Positions 33,433 to 41,799 of a DNA stretch of 64,000 nucleotides are shown one piece after another. Numbering within the stretch: position 1 is the stretch's first letter; each line of letters opens with the position of its first letter. The stretch is from Arthrobacter sp. V1I7. GTDB lineage: Bacteria > Actinomycetota > Actinomycetes > Actinomycetales > Micrococcaceae. Under the pieces are notes generated by a model, which was not told the origin of the DNA, did not search any database, and was given only the letters and a program-made list of their open reading frames with translations. The stretch lies in assembly GCF_030817015.1 (NCBI RefSeq), contig NZ_JAUSYS010000001.1, positions 992,001 through 1,056,000 of the forward strand. Direction: 5' to 3'. A program made the translations under genes and the position numbers.

Positions 33433-34320
33433 ATGAGTACCGATCCGAAGCAGAGCCCAGGCCAGGACCCCAGTGGAAAGCGGCCGCCCGAAAAGCGTGA
33501 TGCACCTGTCAACGGCATCCGGCACAAGGGCCCGCTGGAGCTGCGGCGTAAGCAGGCGACGGTCACGATGTCTGATCAGACTCTGCTGGACACGAAGGGG
33601 CCGGGGCAGTTCGTGCACACCGACCCGTGGCGCGTGCTGCGGATCCAGAGCGAATTCGTGGAGGGATTCGGCGCACTGGCGGACCTTGGCTCGGCCGTCA
33701 GCGTCTTCGGCTCGGCCCGGACCCTCCCGGGCAGCGCCTATTACGAACTCGGCGTCGAGGTCGGCCGGAAGCTGGCCGAGGCCGGGCTCGCCGTGATCAC
33801 CGGCGGCGGCCCGGGCTCGATGGAGGCCGCGAACAAGGGTGCCGTGCAGGGAAACGGCGTGTCGGTGGGCCTCGGCATCGAGCTGCCCTTCGAACAGGGC
33901 ATGAACCAGTGGGTGGACCTGGGCATCAACTTCCGCTACTTCTTCGCCCGCAAGACCATGTTCGTGAAGTACGCGCAGGGCTTCATTGTGCTGCCCGGCG
34001 GCCTCGGGACCCTCGACGAGCTCTTCGAGGCAATGGTCCTGGTCCAGACCCGCAAGGTGACCTCCTTCCCCATCGTGCTCGTGGGTATCGCATTCTGGAG
34101 CCCGATGGTGGAGTGGATCGAGAGCACCCTGGTCGCCGAGGGCATGGTGTCGGAGGAGGATCTTGACCTGATTCACGTAGTGGACGATCCGGCGCTCGCG
34201 GTGGAGCTGGTGGTGGAGGGGGCGGCACGGCACCGGAACCCGAACGGCGGCGGTCCGGTCAACATCAATGGCGAGGGCAGCAGCGGGCGCGGACGCGGGC
34301 CTGAGCGGCCGGCTGAATAG
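33433..34320 (+). CDS. LOG-family (TIGR00730) protein
   Basis: A 295-residue Rossmann-fold protein of the LOG/lysine decarboxylase-like group. Family signatures are SVFGSARTLPGSAYYE, AVITGGGPGSMEAANKGA and the PGGxGTxxE motif in IVLPGGLGTLDELFEAMVL. Proteins with this motif are nucleotide 5'-monophosphate phosphoribohydrolases (cytokinin-activating type) or related; they are not decarboxylases. The N-terminal 60 residues are polar and probably disordered. The ATG at 33433 is preferred over a GTG two codons upstream. It is followed 44 bp later by the DivIVA-like gene. Confidence 0.88.
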   Translation: MSTDPKQSPGQDPSGKRPPEKRDAPVNGIRHKGPLELRRKQATVTMSDQTLLDTKGPGQFVHTDPWRVLRIQSEFVEGFGALADLGSAVSVFGSARTLPGSAYYELGVEVGRKLAEAGLAVITGGGPGSMEAANKGAVQGNGVSVGLGIELPFEQGMNQWVDLGINFRYFFARKTMFVKYAQGFIVLPGGLGTLDELFEAMVLVQTRKVTSFPIVLVGIAFWSPMVEWIESTLVAEGMVSEEDLDLIHVVDDPALAVELVVEGAARHRNPNGGGPVNINGEGSSGRGRGPERPAE

Positions 34321-34364
34321 GCCGGCTGGGTAGACCGGCGGCCGCCGGCTTCTGGCACGATGGG

Positions 34365-34715
34365 GTGGTGAGCTTTTTCCTGATCTTCCTGGCGATCATG
34401 CTGATCGGCGTCGCGGTCCTGCTGGGCACCGGCGTGGCGTCGACGGTCTTCCGTCGCGGCGCCGACGCGCGGCCCTTCGACGACGGCTTCGATGAGCCGG
34501 TGGCGTCCCTGCCCCCGGTGCTCCTCCCGGAGGACCCTAAGCCGTCCGACGTCGACCACCTCCGCTTCGCCGTCGGGCTGCGCGGCTACCGGATGGACCA
34601 GGTGGACCAGGTGCTGGACGAGCTGCGGGACCAGCTCGCGGCCAAGGACAGGAAGATCGCTGACCTCGGGGAGGAAGTGGGACGCTTGCGCCACGCCGCC
34701 GGGCAGGTCCGGTGA
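34365..34715 (+). CDS. Small membrane-anchored DivIVA-domain protein
   Basis: A 116-residue protein. Residues about 3-24 form one membrane helix (FFLIFLAIMLIGVAVLLGTG). After a polar linker, residues 70-110 match the N-terminal DivIVA/Wag31 helix (HLRFAVGLRGYRMDQVDQVL, then DELRDQLAAKDRKIADLGEE), likely a short coiled coil. DivIVA domains localise to curved membrane and organise polar growth or septation, but here the domain sits after a membrane anchor. Two tandem GTG codons are possible starts. Its stop overlaps the start of the next gene (GTGA), so it is coupled to the mannosyltransferase-like gene. Confidence 0.8.
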   Translation: MVSFFLIFLAIMLIGVAVLLGTGVASTVFRRGADARPFDDGFDEPVASLPPVLLPEDPKPSDVDHLRFAVGLRGYRMDQVDQVLDELRDQLAAKDRKIADLGEEVGRLRHAAGQVR

Positions 34716-36073
34716 ACGACCCCGCCAACCCGCCGGTCAACGCTCCGGCGGTCACTCCGGACGGGCATCCTCCGGCGGCCGGACCGGCGGCCCTGAATGC
34801 TGCCGTACGGGCCCGCCTGGCTTCCGCCGGCGGCCGGGTCTCCCGGTGGCCGTGGTGGATCCAGGTGGGCGGGCTGTACCTGGCCGCCCGGCTGGTGAGT
34901 GCCGGGATCTTCATGGCCGCCGCCCTGCACCAAGGCGTCAATCCCTGGTTCCCCGCCAAGCCCGACTACTGGTCCTTCGTCAATATCTGGGACGCGCGCT
35001 GGTACGGGGAAGTCCTGCAGAACGGTTATCCGGAGGTCCTGCCGGCGGACGGGACGGGCGCGGTACAGGAGAACGCCTGGGCGTTTTACGCCTTGTTTCC
35101 GACGCTGGGCAGGGTGCTCGCCGGCGTGACCGGGATGCCCCCCGCCTTCAGCCTGACGCTGATCGCCTCCGTGTGCGGCCTCGGCGCGGCGCTGGTGGTG
35201 TACAGCCTGTTCAGGCTCAAAGCCGCCCACGGCACGGCGCTGTGGGGGACGGTGTTCTTCTCCACGTTTCCCGTGTCGGCGGTGTTGCAGGTGCCCTACG
35301 CCGAGTCCCTGAATCTCCTCCTGCTCGCCACAGCACTGCTGCTCGTGGTGCAGCGCCGGTATCTGGCGGCGATGCCCGTCGTCGTGCTGATGTGCCTCTC
35401 CCGCCCCACCGGGGTGCCGTTCGCGGCGACGGTGGGGCTGCTGCTGCTCTACCGCCTCTGGCAGCGGCGCGCTGCGGGCCGGCAGCCGGCACGCGACGCG
35501 GAGCCCGGTGCCGGCTCCCGGTTTCCCGCCCCGAAGCTGCGGACCCCAACACCGCACCGCAACTCCGAGCTCTGGTCGTTGGCCGGCCTGGCCGCGGTCA
35601 GCGGGATCGGGGCCCTGCTGTGGCCCGCGATTGCCTGGGCTGTCACGGGCGACCCGCAGGCCTATACCAGGACCGAAACCGTCTGGCGGGGCCATGACCT
35701 CGTGCCGTTCAAACCGTGGTTCGATACCGGCGTCCTGCTCTTCGGGCCCACGCTCGGACTCCTGGCGCCCTTCGTTTTCGTTGCGCTCTTCATCCTGCTG
35801 ATGATGTCCCGGCCCGTGGCCGCTCTGGGCACCGGATTGCGGCTGTGGTGCAGCTGCTACATGGGCTACTTGCTGGTCTTCCTGCACCCCCAGACCAGCA
35901 CCTTCCGGATGTTGCTTCCGCTCTTTCCGCTGGCCCTCAGCGCCGCGCTGGTCTCCCGGTCGCGTGCCTACCGCGGCACCGTGGTCCTGATGTTCCTGCT
36001 GCTTCAGATTGTCTGGATTGTCTGGTTGTGGGCCTGGGCACCCTTGCCCGGCGGCGGTGACTATCCGCCGTGA
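34712..36073 (+). CDS. PIG-V-like integral membrane mannosyltransferase
   Basis: A 453-residue polytopic protein with about nine to ten hydrophobic segments. The first luminal/extracellular loop has the acidic motif NIWDARWYGEVLQNGYPE, and the segments AWAFYALFPTLGRVL and MCLSRPTGVPFA resemble PIG-V/GT-C type glycosyltransferases that use polyprenyl-phosphate mannose. In actinobacteria such enzymes build cell-envelope glycans or glycoproteins. A conserved Asp in the first loop is the likely catalytic base. It starts with GTG inside the stop of the DivIVA-like gene, so production is coupled. Confidence 0.82.
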   Translation: MNDPANPPVNAPAVTPDGHPPAAGPAALNAAVRARLASAGGRVSRWPWWIQVGGLYLAARLVSAGIFMAAALHQGVNPWFPAKPDYWSFVNIWDARWYGEVLQNGYPEVLPADGTGAVQENAWAFYALFPTLGRVLAGVTGMPPAFSLTLIASVCGLGAALVVYSLFRLKAAHGTALWGTVFFSTFPVSAVLQVPYAESLNLLLLATALLLVVQRRYLAAMPVVVLMCLSRPTGVPFAATVGLLLLYRLWQRRAAGRQPARDAEPGAGSRFPAPKLRTPTPHRNSELWSLAGLAAVSGIGALLWPAIAWAVTGDPQAYTRTETVWRGHDLVPFKPWFDTGVLLFGPTLGLLAPFVFVALFILLMMSRPVAALGTGLRLWCSCYMGYLLVFLHPQTSTFRMLLPLFPLALSAALVSRSRAYRGTVVLMFLLLQIVWIVWLWAWAPLPGGGDYPP

Positions 36074-36305
36074 CACATAGCACATTTCTGCGGCGCCGGG
36101 CCGGTTCCGCATGGCGGGAGGAAAACTCCAACGATTAGCTACAGTCGCGCAGTTACGCGATAATAGAAGGTAAGCAAGGGCAAGAAGCAAACTGAGTTCA
36201 TGGCCATGATGGCTCCCATCACGGCCGCCGGGCGGCTTGATTGACTAAGCGGACGCAGCCCGGCCGGGCTGGTAAGTCACTGGACTAATGGAGGGGATAT
36301 TCCTT

Positions 36306-36473
36306 ATGGCGGCTATGAAACCACGCACCGGCGACGGCCCGATGGAAGTGACCAAAGAGGGACGGAGCCTGATCATGCGGGTCCCGCTCGAAGGTGGGGG
36401 TCGGCTCGTCGTTGAACTGAATTCCGCCGAAGCAACAAACCTGAAGGACTGCCTCGTCGGCGCTACCGAGTAG
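36306..36473 (+). CDS. DUF3117 protein
   Basis: A 55-residue protein matching the very conserved actinobacterial DUF3117 family: MAAMKPRTGDGPMEVTKEGR at the N-terminus and RVPLEGGGRLVVELNSAEA in the middle. The ATG at 36306 is the family start; an upstream ATG at 36288 would add six residues and lacks a good ribosome site, whereas GGAGGGG lies about 10 bases before 36306. Function is unknown. It is monocistronic, followed by a strong terminator. The 232-bp region upstream has no named motif. Confidence 0.9.
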   Translation: MAAMKPRTGDGPMEVTKEGRSLIMRVPLEGGGRLVVELNSAEATNLKDCLVGATE

Positions 36474-36503
36474 CGTCCGCAGCCAGCTAGGCACCGGAAT
36501 TCA

Positions 36504-36552
36504 AGAGGGCGGGAGCTGCAGTCGGTTGACTGCAGGTCCCGCCCTCTTTCTG
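36504..36552. terminator. Terminator after the DUF3117 gene
   Basis: AGAGGGCGGGAGCTGCAGTC (36504-36523) and 36528-36547 form a 20-bp stem with one mismatch around a GGTT loop, then TTCT. It also faces the convergent methyltransferase and may act on both strands. Confidence 0.75.
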
Positions 36553-36599
36553 TCCGCTCCAGTGGTCCGGCCGCAGCGGAAAGGCTGCGGCCGGACGGC

Positions 36600-37232
36600 C
36601 TATTTCTTGACGGCGATCAGGAGGCCATCCCCGGTGGGCAACATGGCCGACTCGAGCCGGTCGTCGTCGCGGATCGACTTGCCCACCTGCCGGAGCACCG
36701 CGGTGGTGGTGTCGCGTGCCGCGGGGTTGGCGACACGGTCCTTGTCCAAAGCATCGTTGACCACCAGCAGCCCGCCGCGTTTGAGCAGCCGGATGGCCTG
36801 TTCGACATAGCCCGGGTAGTTCGGCTTGTCGGCGTCAATGAACACCAGATCGTAGGCGCTGTCGGTCAGCCGGGGAAGGACGTCGCCGGCCCGGCCGGAA
36901 ATCGTCCGGGTCCGGTTGGCCGGGCTGCCGGCCTCCTGGAAGGCTTCCCGGGCCGCCTTGAGGTGCTCGACGTCGACGTCGATGGTGGTCAGAACAGCGT
37001 GCGGGCCCAGGCCACGGAGGATGCACACGCCCGAGACGCCGGCGCCGGTTCCGATCTCCACCGCGGTCTGCGCCTTCGATGCGGCGGCCAGCACCGTCAG
37101 GACCGCACCTACTCCAGGGCCGATGGGCGTGACGCCAAGCTCGAAGGACCGTTCGCGCGCGTGAATCAGGACCTCATCCTCGGCAGGCAGATCTTCTGCA
37201 TAGGACCAGCTCGTGGACTTATCGGCGCTCAT
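36600..37232 (-). CDS. O-methyltransferase (class I, SAM-dependent)
   Basis: A 210-residue O-methyltransferase of the caffeoyl-CoA/catechol type. The SAM-binding motif is AVEIGTGAGVSGVCILRGL, followed by TTIDVDVEHLKAAREAF, and the metal-binding region is YDLVFIDADKPNYPGYVEQA with LLVVNDALDKDRV. The ATG at 37232 begins at a normal family N-terminus (MSADKSTSWSYAEDL); the longer frame to 37337 is not supported. It is divergent from the ECF sigma factor gene across 279 bp, the typical neighbour in related actinobacteria. The substrate is unknown. Confidence 0.9.
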   Translation of the reverse strand: MSADKSTSWSYAEDLPAEDEVLIHARERSFELGVTPIGPGVGAVLTVLAAASKAQTAVEIGTGAGVSGVCILRGLGPHAVLTTIDVDVEHLKAAREAFQEAGSPANRTRTISGRAGDVLPRLTDSAYDLVFIDADKPNYPGYVEQAIRLLKRGGLLVVNDALDKDRVANPAARDTTTAVLRQVGKSIRDDDRLESAMLPTGDGLLIAVKK

Positions 37233-37511
37233 GGATTTTCGCTTTCTGGGCGGCAGGGGGAGTGTCCTGTACAGCCTACTGTGTCGGGCCGGGCACGGCC
37301 GGGAGGCGCCCCCGCCGCGGTCTGGACGACGGCTCAAGCCGCCGTTCCGCCGTGGGCGGAAGAGCGGCCGACGTCAGGAAATTCCCAGCTTGCTTTGAAA
37401 TGATGGATATCCGATCATCCGCGCGATGATCGGCGCCGAATAAAGGGTGCAGGAGCTTGCCCCGGCAAGCACCATCCACGGCGTAAGTGCCATCCAAGAG
37501 GGGAGCGGACG

Positions 37512-38136
37512 ATGTCGATTCCGACGGTAGTCCCTGCAGCTGAAGAGTCCCGGCCTGCCACGGACAGCGAGTGGGTCCGGCCGACGTGGGAGGAAGTGGT
37601 AACCAACCACTCCGCCAAGGTCTACCGGCTCGCGTACCGGCTCACCGGCAACAAGTACGACGCCGAGGACCTCACCCAGGAAGTGTTCGTCCGGGTCTTT
37701 CGTTCGCTCGAAAACTTCAAGCCCGGCACCCTGGACGGGTGGTTGCACCGGATCACCACAAACCTCTTCCTGGACCAGGCCCGCCGCAAGAGCCGCATCC
37801 GCTTCGACGCGCTGGCCGAGGACGCCGAGTCCCGGCTGCCCGGCCGCGAGCCCGGCCCGGAGCAAAGCTTTGAATTCAACAACCTGGATCTCGACGTGCA
37901 GGCCGCCCTCGAGGAGCTGCCCCCGGACTTCCGTGCCGCCGTCGTGCTGTGCGACCTGGAAGGGCTGTCCTACGACGAAGTGGCTGTCGCCCCTGGGCGT
38001 CAAGCTCGGAACGGTGCGCTCCCGGATCCACCGGGGCCGGACCATGCTCCGGGAAAAGCTCGCGCACCGCGACCCGCGCCCGAAGCAGGGCCTCGCACCG
38101 CGGCTCAAGATGCCGCGCATCGCCGGCCTCCTCTGA
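37512..38136 (+). pseudogene. sigE: ECF sigma factor (SigE-like), frameshifted in region 4
   Basis: The first 160 codons encode a normal ECF sigma factor: region 2 [20 protein letters not shown] with EVFVRVF and [19 protein letters not shown], then region 4 starting [20 protein letters not shown] and [13 protein letters not shown]. At the CCCC run 37990-37993 the frame is lost. The expected continuation [19 protein letters not shown] to KMPRIAGLL is present but in the +1 frame, ending at 38136. Removing one C restores a 207-residue sigma factor. As written, the -35 recognition helix is destroyed and the frame runs on into the anti-sigma gene for 617 residues. Consensus error is likely; the intact protein would direct an envelope/heat stress regulon. 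Confidence 0.85.
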
Positions 38137-38144
38137 ACAGGTCG

Positions 38145-39365
38145 ATGAAGCTGCTGAACCGGCTGCTGCGCGGTCTGCCGTGCAGCTACCCCCGGTGGCT
38201 CGGCCGCGGGGGCAGCAACGGCGCGGGGCTGGCCGCCGGGGCCGGCGCCTGGCGCCGGAAACACCGCGAGGCGTGCGATGAATGCCGGCTGCAGGAGCGC
38301 AGGGAGCGGCAGTACCTGGAACGGCTGCGCGGTGCCGCCGTGCCCGTTGCCAGTGACGACCTGACCGCCCGGCTGCTGGCCCGCACGGAGGAACTCGCAC
38401 GCGAAGCCCGGCCCGCTGCAGGCCATCCTGCCGGGGATCCGCCGTCGTTGCAGCCCGGAACAGTTCAAGGCGGCACGCAGCACGGGGGACGTGTGCGCAG
38501 CGGCGTGCCTGCGCGTCCGCGGTTGGCGGCCCTGTCAGCCGGGGGCGCCGCGGCCGCCGTGGCCCTGATGACCGGGTCCGCCTACCTGATGGGCGGAAGC
38601 CCGGCGCCGCTGGCTGGCAGCGAAATCTCGTCCGCTTTCCCGCAGAAGGACTTGCGCGTTTCCGCGGCGGCCGGGACGCCGGAGGCCGGGACGGCCTCCG
38701 GCTGGGGCCTGACCGTCGAACCGGACATCACGCCGGCTGACGCGCTCACCGCCGGGCAGCTCACCGCCCTGCGGGCCCAGGGCTGGAGCTGTCCGGAGCT
38801 ACGCGAGCTGGGCTTCCACCTCGTCTGGGCGCGCGGCGGCGTGGCGGCCGGTGGCGACATGGTGGAACTGCGGCTCACGGACGGACACCACTTCACCACG
38901 GTGCTCGAGCAGCACGCCCGCCAGCCGTCGCAGCATGGCGGATCCGGATTCCAGCACACCCCCGATGCGCCGCCAGTGAACGTGCTCACCGGCCGCTCCG
39001 CGGCCGCGGACGGCTTCACCGCCGCCGCCGGCGCGGAGGGCACGGCCCTGCCGGCAGGCACTTTGCCCGAAACGCTGTCGGGGGAGGGAAGCGGCGGGCT
39101 CTGGATCAATGCGGCGCCGCCTTTCCGTGCCATCTACCAGGATTCCGCCGGCGCCACCCTCACCTATGTCTCGGATCAGCCTGCCGCTGAGGCCGCCGAC
39201 GGCCTGGCCGCCCTGATCCGGGCCTCGGCACCGCAGCGGGCTGAAACGCGGGCGGCCGACGGAACGGCCCCGGACGACGCCACCGGGAGCGAAGTCTTCC
39301 TGGAAGGCATCAGGGCCCGGATCGAGCGGGGCCTCGGCAGGATTCCGGAGCTCCTGGCTCCATGA
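38145..39365 (+). CDS. Anti-sigma factor with zinc-finger-like N-terminus
   Basis: A 406-residue predicted regulator starting 8 bp after the sigma factor's true stop. The anti-sigma zinc motif His-x3-Cys-x2-Cys is visible in [15 protein letters not shown] near residue 40. One hydrophobic membrane helix is [20 protein letters not shown] around residues 126-145, and the remaining 260 residues are predicted extracytoplasmic ([37 protein letters not shown]). The arrangement matches ECF sigma/anti-sigma pairs, and the neighbour is its probable target. By accident of the frameshift upstream its frame is continuous with the sigma factor's. tatB follows 81 bp later. Confidence 0.8.
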   Translation: MKLLNRLLRGLPCSYPRWLGRGGSNGAGLAAGAGAWRRKHREACDECRLQERRERQYLERLRGAAVPVASDDLTARLLARTEELAREARPAAGHPAGDPPSLQPGTVQGGTQHGGRVRSGVPARPRLAALSAGGAAAAVALMTGSAYLMGGSPAPLAGSEISSAFPQKDLRVSAAAGTPEAGTASGWGLTVEPDITPADALTAGQLTALRAQGWSCPELRELGFHLVWARGGVAAGGDMVELRLTDGHHFTTVLEQHARQPSQHGGSGFQHTPDAPPVNVLTGRSAAADGFTAAAGAEGTALPAGTLPETLSGEGSGGLWINAAPPFRAIYQDSAGATLTYVSDQPAAEAADGLAALIRASAPQRAETRAADGTAPDDATGSEVFLEGIRARIERGLGRIPELLAP

Positions 39366-39446
39366 CGACTGGCCCGGCCGGCAACCGGCGTGTTGTTGGC
39401 GCCGCCGAATCGTCGCCGCTCCGACGGAGAGGGTAATCTTCCTACA

Positions 39447-39845
39447 GTGCTTGGAATCAACGGACCGGAGTTTCTACTTCTGCTGATCATCGGACTTCTC
39501 GTGATCGGTCCCAGCAGGCTGCCCGAATACACCCAGAAACTTGCCAACATCGTCAAGGAAGTCCGGCGGATGGCCTCCGGCGCGCGGGAGCAGATCAAGG
39601 AAGAAGTCGGCATCGACATCGACGATGTCGACTGGAAGAAGTACGATCCGCGGCAGTACGATCCGCGCCGGATCATTCGGGAAGCCCTGCTCGAGGACGA
39701 TACGAAGCCGGTGAGCGCCGGGGCGCCGGCCGCGGCTTCAGCGGTCGCCGGCGCCGCGGTGTCCGCCGCGGAGCACCGTCCGGTGCGCGTGGTCGAGCGA
39801 TTGCCCGAAGGGGAGCCTGCCCCCTTCGACGCAGAGGCCACCTAG
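39447..39845 (+). CDS. tatB: Sec-independent protein translocase subunit TatB
   Basis: A 132-residue TatA/B-family protein. It starts with GTG and one N-terminal membrane helix (FLLLLIIGLLVIGPSRLPEY), with the Gly-Pro hinge, then an amphipathic helix TQKLANIVKEVRRMASGARE and an acidic, Ala-rich tail. The EVGIDIDDVDWKKYDPRQYD segment is typical of actinobacterial TatB. It recognises twin-arginine precursors with TatC, which is not in this window. The stop codon overlaps the stop of the convergent mrp gene. Placement after a SigE-type pair is conserved in actinobacteria. Confidence 0.9.
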   Translation: MLGINGPEFLLLLIIGLLVIGPSRLPEYTQKLANIVKEVRRMASGAREQIKEEVGIDIDDVDWKKYDPRQYDPRRIIREALLEDDTKPVSAGAPAAASAVAGAAVSAAEHRPVRVVERLPEGEPAPFDAEAT

Positions 39846-41008
39846 CGCGGCTGCAGCCCGAGGGACATCCCCTTGAGCCCGCGGGGAACCGCGGCGAGCC
39901 TGCCTGCGATATCCAGCAGGGCCACGGCCGCAGGGGTCTCCGGACGCCCGAGCACCAGCGGAACCCCCGCGTCGCCGCCCTCGCGCAGCAGGATGTCCAG
40001 GGGAATCTGCCCCAGCAGCGGTACATTCGTTCCCACGGTGGCGGACAGCCGTTCGGCGAGCACCGCTCCTCCGCCGCTGCCGAACAGCTCCATCCGGCCG
40101 CCGTCGGGCATCTCCAGGAAGGACATGTTCTCCACCACGCCGGCCACGGACTGGCCGGTCTGGGTGGCGATGGCGCCGGCCCGTTCCGCCACGTCCGCGG
40201 CAGCGGCCTGCGGGGTGGTCACGACGAGGATCTGGGCGCTGGGCAGCAGCTGGGCCACCGAAATCGCGATGTCGCCCGTGCCTGGCGGCAGGTCCAGGAA
40301 CAGCGCGTCGAGGTCACCGAAGTAGACGTCCGTGAGGAACTGCTCGAGGGCGCGATGCAACATCGGCCCCCGCCACGCGACCGGTTGGTTTCCGCTGACG
40401 AACATGCCGATGGAGATGACTTTGACCCCATAGGCAACCGGCGGCAGGATCATGTCATCCACCCGGGTGGGGGACTGGGTGATGCCCATCAGCGCCGGAA
40501 CGGAGAAGCCGTACACATCCGCGTCGACGATTCCGACGCGCAGTCCCCGGGCCGCCAGGGCGCAGGCCAGATTGACCGTCACGGACGATTTCCCGACCCC
40601 GCCCTTGCCGCTCGCCACGGCGTAGACCCTGGTGAGGGAGCCGGGCTGGTTGAAGGGGATCCCGCGCTGGCCGCCCGGCCCGCGCAACTGCTCCTTCAGC
40701 GCGTCGCGCTGCTCCTGCGTCATCACCTTCAGCTCGACCTCGACGCCGGAGACCCCCGGCACCGCGGCCAGCGCCGCTTCGCAGTCGGCGGTGATGGTGC
40801 CGCGCAACGGGCACCCTGCAATGGTCAGGAGCACGGCAACCCGTACCCGGCCGCCGTCGGAAACCTCCACGGAGTCCACCATGCCCAGTTCGGTGATGGG
40901 GCGGCGCAGCTCCGGGTCGATCACGGTGGCGAGGGCCGCGTGCACGGCCCTTTCCAGGGGGAAGCCCCGGGAAGAGTCGAGGGGGGTGCTGCCAGGCGTG
41001 GTGCTCAT
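39842..41008 (-). CDS. mrp: Mrp/NBP35-family iron-sulfur carrier P-loop ATPase
   Basis: A 388-residue protein with an N-terminal DUF59/MIP18-like domain (VHAALATVIDPELRRPITEL) and a C-terminal deviant Walker A ATPase domain: VASGKGGVGKSSVTVNLACA, switch I/II VGIVDADVYGFSVP and LFLDLPPGTGDIAISVAQLL. Members of this family bind and transfer Fe-S clusters; the CxxC pair of other homologues is not obvious here. It is the third gene of a minus-strand set after the MgtE-N/CBS and DUF1003 genes. Confidence 0.93.
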   Translation of the reverse strand: MSTTPGSTPLDSSRGFPLERAVHAALATVIDPELRRPITELGMVDSVEVSDGGRVRVAVLLTIAGCPLRGTITADCEAALAAVPGVSGVEVELKVMTQEQRDALKEQLRGPGGQRGIPFNQPGSLTRVYAVASGKGGVGKSSVTVNLACALAARGLRVGIVDADVYGFSVPALMGITQSPTRVDDMILPPVAYGVKVISIGMFVSGNQPVAWRGPMLHRALEQFLTDVYFGDLDALFLDLPPGTGDIAISVAQLLPSAQILVVTTPQAAAADVAERAGAIATQTGQSVAGVVENMSFLEMPDGGRMELFGSGGGAVLAERLSATVGTNVPLLGQIPLDILLREGGDAGVPLVLGRPETPAAVALLDIAGRLAAVPRGLKGMSLGLQPR

Positions 41009-41019
41009 GCGGTGGATGC

Positions 41020-41799
41020 TCAGCTCTCGGGGAAGGTGCGGGGTGCGGGCGGCGCGGGATTGTCCGGGTTGGTGTCCGTCCGGGCGTCGGTCCGGGCGTC
41101 GGCCGGGCCGTCCGGCGCGATGGTGCGCTTGCGGGTGGCCGGGAGCCGGGGGATCTGCTGCGTCCGGGGGCTGCGCTGCTTGTCGCGCCGTTCCTTCAGC
41201 TTTTCCTTGACTTTGTCGCGCGGGGTTTCATGCGCCCCGGCCGACGGGTCGTGGCTGCGCAGTTCCTCCTGCGCCTCCAGCATGTCCTCCAGCAGGCTGC
41301 GCAGCTCCGCCCGGACATAGTCGCGGGTGGCAACTTCGCGCAGCGCGATCCGGAGCGAGGCGAGTTCCCGGGTCAGGTACTCGGTGTCGGAGAGGTTGCG
41401 TTCCGCGCGCTGCCGGTCCTGCTCGAGCGAGACGCGGTCCCGGTCATCCTGGCGGTTCTGCGCCAGCAGCAGCAGCGGGGCGGCGTACGAGGCCTGCAGC
41501 GAGAGCATCAGGGTCAGCAGCGTGAAGCCGAGGTCCCGGGAGTCGAACTGCCAGGCCAGGGGAGCCCAGGTGTTCCAGACCAGCCAGAGGAGGACGAACA
41601 CCGTCATGTACACCAGGAACTGGGGCGTGCCCATAAAGCGGGCAAAGCCTTCGGTGGTTTGGCCGAAGGCATCCGGGTTCGGCGAGAACTTGGGCAGGAT
41701 CCGCTGCCGCCCGCTCAGGGGCGTGTCGAGACTGCCTTTGCCGGTGGCCTTGCTGCCCGGGCGGTTGCCGGGGCCCCGCGGTGCGCCGATTTCAGCCAA
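41020..41799 (-). CDS. DUF1003 membrane protein
   Basis: A 259-residue protein read from a TTG at 41799 with GGGAGG 5 bases upstream, overlapping the end of the preceding gene by 8 bp. The DUF1003 core has two membrane helices (FLVYMTVFVLLWLVWNTWAP and LLTLMLSLQASYAAPLLLLA) followed by the charged helix QNRQDDRDRVSLEQDRQRAE. The C-terminal 80 residues are polar and Arg/Asp/Pro-rich. Function unknown; it is usually found beside MgtE-N/CBS and Mrp genes as here. A GTG at 41901 would add about 34 residues without family match. Confidence 0.85.
   Translation of the reverse strand: MAEIGAPRGPGNRPGSKATGKGSLDTPLSGRQRILPKFSPNPDAFGQTTEGFARFMGTPQFLVYMTVFVLLWLVWNTWAPLAWQFDSRDLGFTLLTLMLSLQASYAAPLLLLAQNRQDDRDRVSLEQDRQRAERNLSDTEYLTRELASLRIALREVATRDYVRAELRSLLEDMLEAQEELRSHDPSAGAHETPRDKVKEKLKERRDKQRSPRTQQIPRLPATRKRTIAPDGPADARTDARTDTNPDNPAPPAPRTFPES

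Noticed and set aside
37512..39365. Genuine sigma/anti-sigma fusion protein of 617 residues
   Set aside because: Region 4 of the sigma factor is present in another frame and the fused part between the two genes is nonsense; a one-base insertion explains it better.
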